From Perognathus longimembris pacificus (lineage: Eukaryota > Chordata > Mammalia > Rodentia > Heteromyidae): DNA of 64,000 nt. The stretch is from NCBI RefSeq assembly GCF_023159225.1, contig NC_063167.1, positions 77,071,298-77,135,297 of the forward strand, in the 5' to 3' direction. The first letter of the stretch is position 1. Each line of letters starts with the position of its first letter. Below, in pieces: positions 56,741 through 64,000 of the stretch. The notes beneath the pieces were generated by a model. The model searched no databases. It saw nothing but the letters and a program-made list of their open reading frames with translations, and was not told the DNA's origin. The position numbers and the translations under genes are program-made.

Positions 56741-57189
56741 TGGGGGAGGCATACATGTATTATGAAAAAATATACACATTCAATTAAACAGTTCTCCTTG
56801 GAACCCATCACTGTGGGCACCCAGAGGCTCAAACCACTCCATTCTAACACGATCTTACTGAGGGGAATCCGGAGCTGTGAGCTGGGGATGTGTCCACCAC
56901 TTTGGGCTCAGTTTTCTCCCTGTAACACTTCCCACCTGCCTTGACTTTGGTGCCCAACTTTGCCTCACAGTTTTCCAAAGCCTCTTGTTAGTCTCCTTGA
57001 ATATGAATCTCTTGTCTGCTTTTGACATATTCTTGAGCCCTCTCCACATTCACCAAAGCAGAAAATCACAATGTGACTCTGGATTTGGATTTTTTTTAAC
57101 CGAATCATCTACCTATAAAAATGACCCTCTTGCTACTAATAGATTTGCCTATAAACCACGATGCAGCCACCATTCATTCCAAAGTGCTT

Positions 57190-57356
57190 TACATAAACTA
57201 ACTCATTGAACTCTCAATAGTACTCTGACTAGGTACTATTATCATCATCATTCTACAACCAGGAAACTGAAGTGTTGGGAGACTAACTACTTCCCCAATG
57301 TCACATAGGCATTGAGTGTAGAGCTGGGAAACTCAAGCTCTTAACCACCGCACTTG
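57190..57356 (-). repeat. MIR-like fragment
   Basis: ACCAGGAAACTGAAGTGTTG, CAATGTCACATAGGC and AGAGCTGGGAAACTCAAGC. Confidence 0.5.
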
Positions 57357-57461
57357 GCACTTCTGCTCAGGGAGTCCCTCATGCTTACATATGTGAGGTT
57401 TGCTGGTATTGCTATTGCTTTGTACACCACTTGCACCTGCAAAACTAAAATCTCATTTCTA

Positions 57462-57700
57462 TTTTTTAATTAATTAATTTATTGTCAAAGTAAGGCAGTG
57501 AGTACATTTCCTATCAAACTTGTTACCTCCTCCCTCATTTTTCTCCTTCTTTCCCTCCTTCCATTTCCCTCCCTACCATGAGTTGTACAGTTGGATTATA
57601 ACATATAGTTTTGTAAGTATTGCTGTTGCATTGGTTTGCCTTTTACCCTTTATCTCTCCATTTTGATATTCCCCTTCATTTCTGCTTTTGATGTAGAAAT
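57462..57700 (-). repeat. L1-type 3' UTR, minus strand
   Basis: Its complement parallels 20380-20640 (TTACCTCCTCCCTCATTTTTC, AGTTGTACAGTTGGATTATA, TATCTCTCCATTTTGATATT). Confidence 0.6.
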
Positions 57701-57734
57701 TTACAAAAACAAATTGTCCCTTCCTTTTCTGTTT

Positions 57735-57958
57735 GTGCTGATCCTGGAGCTTGAACTCAGGGCCTGAGCATTGTCCTTTGGCTTTTCCCCTTAAGGTTGG
57801 TGCTCTACCTCTTGAGCCATAGCTTCACTTCCAGCTTTGTTGGTGGTTAATTGGAGAGAAAAGCCTTACAGGCTTTCTTGCTCGATTCGGCTTTCCTGCG
57901 GGATCCTCAGATCCAGCCTCTTGTGTAGTTAGGATTGCAGGCGTGAAACATTGGTGGC
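57735..57958 (-). mobile_element. 7SL-Geo SINE, minus strand
   Basis: Both halves in complement, inserted beside an L1 3'-end-like segment. Confidence 0.82.
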
Positions 57959-58799
57959 CCATTTAAAACCTAATTTTCTTAAGGAGAATGTGCTGGGCTG
58001 GTTGTGAAAGTATAAGATGGGAAACTGGGGCATTAAAGGGCCACATCCTCCCTTCCTCTCCCCCAAGTTGATTAATTTGAGTGATGCAAACAGCCAAGAG
58101 TAGGGTCTGTATGAAACACAAGAAGCCTGACCTGAATTCCATTCTGAAGCTTGGGCCAGCCTTTCCCTCTGCTGCTTCTGCCTCTCTGGGGCAGGAAGAG
58201 GACCTTTATTTACCATGTTTAGAAGGTGTGTTTAGCAGGCGTCTTTAGAAGTGCCAGTCTACCAATGGCCCCGGGCTCTTTCAAGCTAGGATTAGGGCCC
58301 ACAGCTTCAGCCTGGCCAGACACCATGGCCCCAAGGCACCATGTAACAGGGACACTTTGCAATGTGGCTCTTCAAATGACAGACCAGACCTTGGTGTGCG
58401 ATGGCGGGAATTGTGCCAGCCTCGGGATGCAAAGACACAGGTATATGCATTTCCCCCCAGCAATGGGCACATGGGGCTCCTCATAGGCCTCTAAAGTGTG
58501 TTCTATGCTTTATTTGTAGAAAAAGAACCGTGGTTCCCCCGCCAGCACCTTGGCAGGAGGCTGAGTGATGCCGTCACTGTCACCTCAGTGAAATGCTGCC
58601 TGCCCTGTCGGTGTCACTCGGAACTGCCACTCTTTAATTCCATGTCTAGCCTTGGCCGTCATCAAGGGCCTGGCATTGACTCCTCATTCATTCACTCAAC
58701 AAATAGCACTGGAAGGGATATGCAGCTTTCTTTGTAGATAACATACAGTGCTGTAAAATGACTCACGGGCATCTTGAATGGGCCTTTGTGGAAGCAGAA

Positions 58800-59660
58800 T
58801 CCTTGCTTTGTTCCTGAAGCCTGCCTCTCTTCTGATTTACCCCCAACTCACAAGCAGCATGGACATCCATCCAGGTACTCAAGCCTAAACTCAAAAGTTG
58901 CCTTCAACTTCTCTCTTCCTTCTTCCCATCCGCTTGCCTGTATGTTCACAATATATCCGTCTCCTCTCCACTTGCACTCCACCTGGCTTCTCCACCCACT
59001 TTGGCTGGTCCAGACCACTCCCCGTCCTCCTCTGTAGGTGTCAGCATCAGGAGAGTCACATCATGTCACTCCCCTCCTTGGGAAGGCTGCAGTGGCTTTC
59101 CTACACCCTAACACACATATCAAAGCTCTTGCTATGCTGGCAAGGCTCAGGTGACCTTGCGTCTTCTCTTCTTCCTGGCCTTCCTCCTATGTGGCTATCA
59201 CTGGAACTGTCATCCAGCCACACTGGCCAGCCCAGCTCCATCATCCCAGCATGCCAAGCTCTTTATTTTTCTGGTCCTGTGGCTTGAACTCTGGGCCTAG
59301 CTGCTGCCCTTGAGCATCTGTGCTCAAGGCTAGTGTTCTACCACTTGAACCACAGCTCCACTTCTGGCTTTTTGTGGTTAATTGGAGACAAGAGTCTCAC
59401 AGATTTTCCTGCCTTGGCTAGCTTCAAACTGTGATCCTCAGATCCTCAGACCTAAGCCTCCTGAGTAGTTAGGATTACAGGCATGAGCCACTAGTGTCTG
59501 GCCCAAGTTCATTTCTATCTCTAGCCTTTGCACACAGGGAGTGTCTCTCATGGCCTGGATATTCTTTTGCCATACTATTGCACAACTCTTCTCACCAGAC
59601 TAATTGCTACTCAAATTGCTCTGGTTTCTTGTCACACCTGGGATCATCTACAAATGTCTT
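58800..59660 (+). repeat. L2 LINE 3' region, split by a SINE
   Basis: Stretches like ACATCATGTCACTCCCCTCC, CAGCCACACTGGCCAGCCC and CCTTTGCACACAGGGAGTG follow the order of the ancient mammalian L2 3' end; 59270-59502 is an inserted SINE. Confidence 0.6.
59270..59502 (-). mobile_element. 7SL-Geo SINE, minus strand, inside an L2 fragment
   Basis: Both halves in complement; L2-like sequence continues on both sides. Confidence 0.83.
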
Positions 59661-59784
59661 CTGTATGTGATGCTTTTCATGCCAAGTGCTATCATCTCCC
59701 TCTACTACAGGCATCACAAGGGCAGAAGCTTTGCCGATCACTTGCTCCTCCTAGATTGGTACTTTAACACTTCTTTTAACTTAA

Positions 59785-60185
59785 AAAAGCTCTATTGAGG
59801 TTTAATTTATACTTACTAAAACATCCCTGCTTTAAATATGTAGTCTGACTAGTTTTGATCACAGTACCCATATCATGACCAGTATCTACCCATATCAGTC
59901 AGGATATGAATATCGCCATCATCCCTAAGGCTCCAGGCAGCTCCAGATCTCATTTTTCTCATTTCATCCTACATTTTCCACTCTCAACTATTTTAATAAT
60001 AATGTTATATAAGTAAAATCATACACTGTACACTAGCCTTTTTTGTTGTTCAGTATATATTTTAGATCCTGAATATATATGTATTTTATATACTAGATAT
60101 ACCTTTTCTATCCATCTGTGCTATTTCATATACTAATCATTTGTGTCTGTTATTATTGAGTGATGTTTGGCTTAAACACTTCTTA
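59785..60185 (-). repeat. Very old L1-like fragment, minus strand
   Basis: TTGAGGTTTAATTTATAC and TATATAAGTAAAATCATACAC then GTTATTATTGAGTGATGTTT recall the complement of ancient L1 3' ends. Confidence 0.4.
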
Positions 60186-60409
60186 GGGGATGAAACCATG
60201 TGACCACTGCACTATTTTTCACTATAGCTGACTTGCTCCACAAAGAATTTAAGGTTTGTACAACTGGAGATAATGTAAGATTTGCTAGACATCAGCCTAG
60301 AAAATTAAATTTTTTAAGCCTAGCTTTATAATTTCCCTTCCGACGCCCTGCCCTGGGAAGTGCTTCATATCTCTGCACAGTCATCTATGCAGTGCCATGT
60401 GTCTAAAAA

Positions 60410-61180
60410 TTTGGCTGTTTCAACTCAGCCAGGTCTTCTGCCCAGAACAAAGCTCACTCAGACATATTGCTCACAGGTCCATATCTACTGTCCTGTACTC
60501 AAGTCAGAAATCCTTGCCTTTCACATTTCCCTTGGGGTCTCCCAGCAAATCCTAGTATCTGGAAGATGGACTTTCTCCATTGTTCCTACTAGACTAAACT
60601 AGTTGAAGAACCAAGACACTCCAGGTTCTGTAATTGTCTCCCTGTTTCTACTTTCATATTTTGTGTCTGTATTCAACTTAGTAGCCAAAGCAATCCTTTC
60701 AATTTAAGGATCACACCATCTACTGGTTTCTCAAAGGCCTCTAAAGCCTGATGTGATCTTGTTCGTGACATGCCACTGACCCCTGACAACTGACCCTCTC
60801 TCTGCCATACCTGCTCCAGGACATACACTGGCCCAGCAGTGTCAAGCTCTATTTGCCACATGCTTAGCAAGAGCCCTCCTGCCCAGGTCTGTGGCTGAGC
60901 TCCTCCCTCCCTCTGGGATGACTTTCCCCAGGGACCCTTGCAGGCCACTCCTAATGCTTTGCTCCAATGGCTTCTTTTCTGTGAGTCTTTTGCAGACCTC
61001 CCCTCTCAAGTTTGCTTCCATACCTTCTAGTTACCTTCTCTGATGGATTTTCTACAGCATGACACTGCAGTGTATTCTACTGGATTCCAGGTTGTTCTTT
61101 GTATATTTTCCCACTGGACTGGAAGCTTCCTTTTGGTATATCTCTTGCCTCTTATGTCCAGGGCAGTATCTAGAGTGAAG
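60410..61180 (+). repeat. L2 LINE fragment
   Basis: GTAGCCAAAGCAATCCTTTC, CTCAAAGGCCTCTAAAGCC and GCTCCTCCCTCCCTCTGGG are in L2-like order. Confidence 0.5.
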
Positions 61181-61189
61181 AGATTGGAA

Positions 61190-61410
61190 TCCAGGTGCTG
61201 GTGGCTCATGTCTGTGATCCTACTCAGGAGGCTGAGATCAAAATCAGCCTGGGCAAGAAAGTCTGTGAGACTCTTATCTCCTATTAAGGACCAAAAGCCA
61301 GAAGTGGAAGTATGGCTTAGGTTATAGAGCACCAGCTTTGAGAGAAAAAGCTAAAGGTACAATTCCCAGGCCCCGAGTTCAAGCCCCTATACCAGAAAAA
61401 AAAGAAAGAA
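61190..61410 (+). mobile_element. 7SL-Geo SINE
   Basis: GGTGGCTCATGTCTGTGATCC, linker, Geo half and A-rich tail. Confidence 0.82.
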
Positions 61411-62403
61411 GGAGAATAGACATGTGGTAAGTATTCAATAGTGATTTATTGCATGATTAATGCAGATGGCACTAGAAATGAAGCAAACACATAAGGCATG
61501 TGTTACAGGCTTTCTTTTGTGGTTGTAGTGGTGGTGGTGGTGGTGGATGTTTAACGTACAGTATCCCACGTGTTAAGTAAGCACTCTGTCACCGACTACA
61601 TCCCCACTGCAGGGTTTTTATGACGGCTAGTGTTGAGCTACCAACTGGCTTTCTTGCAGTTTCTATGTGCAAACACGAGAGCAGCTTGAACTACAAGAGT
61701 CAGTGCCCATCCATCAAATGGAACTAACCTGCTCTCCAGGAAAACATCACTTTCCCTGACATTGTGCCTAGAGAAGCATTTCTGCCATGAGCCCTTCCAA
61801 AGAGGCTGCAAACTTGTAAGCCAGGTCCTTCTTGGCCAGAGCATCTGAGAACTGGGGTGGCAAGGATCAGAGTGATTCATATTCCATTCTTGGATGGGCC
61901 TGGTGCCGTATGCTAAAGCATCACTGTGCCAAAGTGATGTGTATGGGTGGAAGAACAGGGCCCAGTGACACAGCTTCCTATTAGCCTGCACTCACCCAGA
62001 AGCGGACTAAGGAGCAGCCGTGCCTCAGGGTTCTTGGTCTGTGTCTCTTAATTGAGTTTTTTCTTTGAATGCTTAATGACAGTGAGTTGAAGCTTATATA
62101 TGCCAAGACGTGAGCATGTGGAACATGGAAACAGTGCTTTCCTGCAGCACTGTGGAAGCTTTAATGTGTCATGGGGTCCCAGGTAAATGCCACTCCTCAG
62201 AGCAGCACAGTGTACAAAATGGACAACTACATGACTGCCCCTGCTTATGAGGTTGTATAAGTAGAGGCAGGCTCTCATTAGCAGTCAAATAAGATGCTAC
62301 ATATTTATAAAGGTTCAGTGCTAAAAAATCAGCTTAATACATAATATCTCCTATATTGCAGAAGTGAGCTAAAGGGCCAAAAGGCTTTCTGTAAGTTTGA
62401 AAT

Positions 62404-62634
62404 TTTTTTTGTCAGTTGTGGGGCTTGAACTCAGGGCCTGGGAGCTATTCTTAAGCTCTTTTGTGCTGAAGGCTAGTGCTCCATCACTTTGAGCTACAAC
62501 ACCATTTTCAGTTTTTTTTTTCTGGTGGTTAATTGGATAGAAGACTGCCATGGCCTTTCCTGCCCAGACTGGCTTTGAACCACAATCCGGAGTAGCTTGG
62601 ATTACAGGTGTGAGCCACCAGCACTCAGCTTTTA
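62404..62634 (-). mobile_element. 7SL-Geo SINE, minus strand
   Basis: Both halves in complement; ends GGTGTGAGCCACCAGCACTC. Confidence 0.83.
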
Positions 62635-62667
62635 TCCCCAAAGGTCCATGTATTAAGTGTTTGGTTC

Positions 62668-62872
62668 CAGGCTAGGAATATGGCCTAGTGGTAGAGTGTT
62701 TGCCTCTTATACATGAACTCCTGGGTTTGATTCCTCAGCACTATGTATATAGAAAAGGCTAGAAGGGGTGCTGTGGCTCAAGTGGTAGAGTGCTAGCCTT
62801 GAGCGAAAAGTAGCCAGGGACAGTGCTCAGGTCCTGAGTTCAAGCCCCAGGACGGGCAAAAAAAAAAAAAAG
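62668..62872 (+). mobile_element. IDL-Geo SINE
   Basis: GGCTAGGAATATGGCC start, ID B box TGGGTTTGATTCC, Geo half and A-tail; flanks AAGTGTTTGGTTCC and AAGTTTGTTTCC are similar. Confidence 0.9.
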
Positions 62873-62879
62873 TTTGTTT

Positions 62880-64000
62880 CCCATCTCACGGCATGCTAGG
62901 ATTGGGCAGGGTATAACCTTTAATAGGGCCTCGTAGGAAGAAGTTAGGTCACTAGCTATGTTATCGAAGAAAAGGACTCTAATTCCTTCTTTTTTTTTAA
63001 TGTATGTTACCTGGATGCAGGCCATGGCCAGCTTACTCTGCCATGCATTCCAGTCATATATTTGGCCTCACCACAGGTCCCAAAGCATCAGAGTACACCA
63101 TCAAGGGCCTGAAACCTCCAACACTGTGAGCCAAAATGAACCTTTCTTCCTTTTAAGTCAGTTACCTCAGGTATCTCATTATAGTCTCGGAAAGCTCTCT
63201 GACACACTGTTCTACAGAAAGGATTTTAAATCACGGATCACAAAAATATCAGTCTGAACTCTCCAAAGGAGTTGAAGGAAAATATAGTCACTTCCATACC
63301 AGCTACAAAGTATCTAGGTCAAACTCCCATGGGCCAGGTGGTTTGAACAGTTGAATTATCCCTTTTGTGCACTAATTGTGAAGCAAATGTCAAGGTACAT
63401 AACTGAAGAATGTTGTTATTTGGGGGTTGTTGGCCATAAACTGCACATGGCTGTAGTTAGTTGTTCAACTCATAAGCTTAATTCTATAAAAGGTAAAGTA
63501 ATATAAACATTCATTCTACTCAGTCTGTTGTTTTTTTTAATTAAGAGTTTCTGACTTGCATGTAAGAGGAGAATCAGTATTTCCTTGTGTAAGAAATCCA
63601 TTTCTTGAATTTCCACAGTGAGTTAGAGACTCTCATGAGTGTACGTTTTTCACACAAATACACCCAAAGATACCCATTATGTTTTCATTTCACTTATTGG
63701 AATTACGAAATTACATGGTAATGACTAAGCCAAGACCTCAGCTTTCATGCTCACAGCTGACTGAGTCCCAGGGAATGCGGTTGCACAGAGTCAGGCCTCT
63801 CAAGAGTCTGCCAGGCACTGCTGCAGACTGGGTTTGAGGAGGAGGTTGGAGATAAGGATCAGGAAGACATGACCCTTGTCCCGGAGAAGCTCCCAATATG
63901 GTGGAGGAGTCATACTTCTCTAGCACTGCAAGGCGGTGCATGGTGCTATTCCCTGGTGGTGGTGTGTGTGTGGGGGTGTCATATGATCCCTGCGGGTGGG
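62880..64000. other. Unassigned right end
   Basis: No gene or clear repeat recognised. Confidence 0.45.

Overview
The window is mammalian nuclear DNA from a rodent. The best taxonomic pointer is the dominant SINE: a tRNA-Ala/ID-like left half joined to a second module. It matches my recollection of the IDL-Geo family, described as restricted to Geomyoidea (kangaroo rats, pocket mice, pocket gophers). I see no host protein-coding gene, tRNA or rRNA gene. Outside 29.5-36.6 kb every open frame is short and lacks recognisable domains, so this looks like an intergenic or intronic, repeat-rich stretch.

The main object is a class I (gammaretrovirus-type) endogenous provirus at 29557-36579. It has two 308-bp LTRs differing at 5 positions, a 4-bp ATAG target duplication, a tRNA-Pro-type primer site with one mismatch, a leader with a splice donor, gag, pro-pol, an env remnant and a polypurine tract. 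Gag and pol share one frame across a UGA codon, which is followed at 8 nt by a perfect two-stem pseudoknot of the kind that drives stop-codon readthrough. The leader also carries an in-frame, AUG-started hydrophobic extension of Gag resembling glycosylated Gag. The provirus is broken by an early gag stop, loss of one zinc-knuckle cysteine, a frameshift just before YVDD in RT, a 730-bp inverted block (RT connection plus RNase H), two nested SINEs, a frameshift at a C-run in the integrase tail and deletion of almost all env.

5.4-9.5 kb holds a recent head-to-tail duplication of a ~1.94-kb unit. Three SINEs border it and the middle one is a recognisable hybrid of the outer two, so unequal recombination between SINEs explains it. 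26043-26579 is a solo LTR (minus orientation) with a 6-bp CCTAAA duplication.

The rest is interspersed repeats: IDL-Geo SINEs, a second SINE family with a 7SL/B1-like left half and the same right module, older multi-monomer B1/tRNA-like SINEs, one plain ID element, several MIRs, L2 fragments at 58.8-61.2 kb, decayed L1 3' ends, one hAT-type fossil, and many microsatellites including a facing purine/pyrimidine pair at 48.1-48.6 kb. Most repeat boundaries are by eye and approximate to about 10-20 bases.
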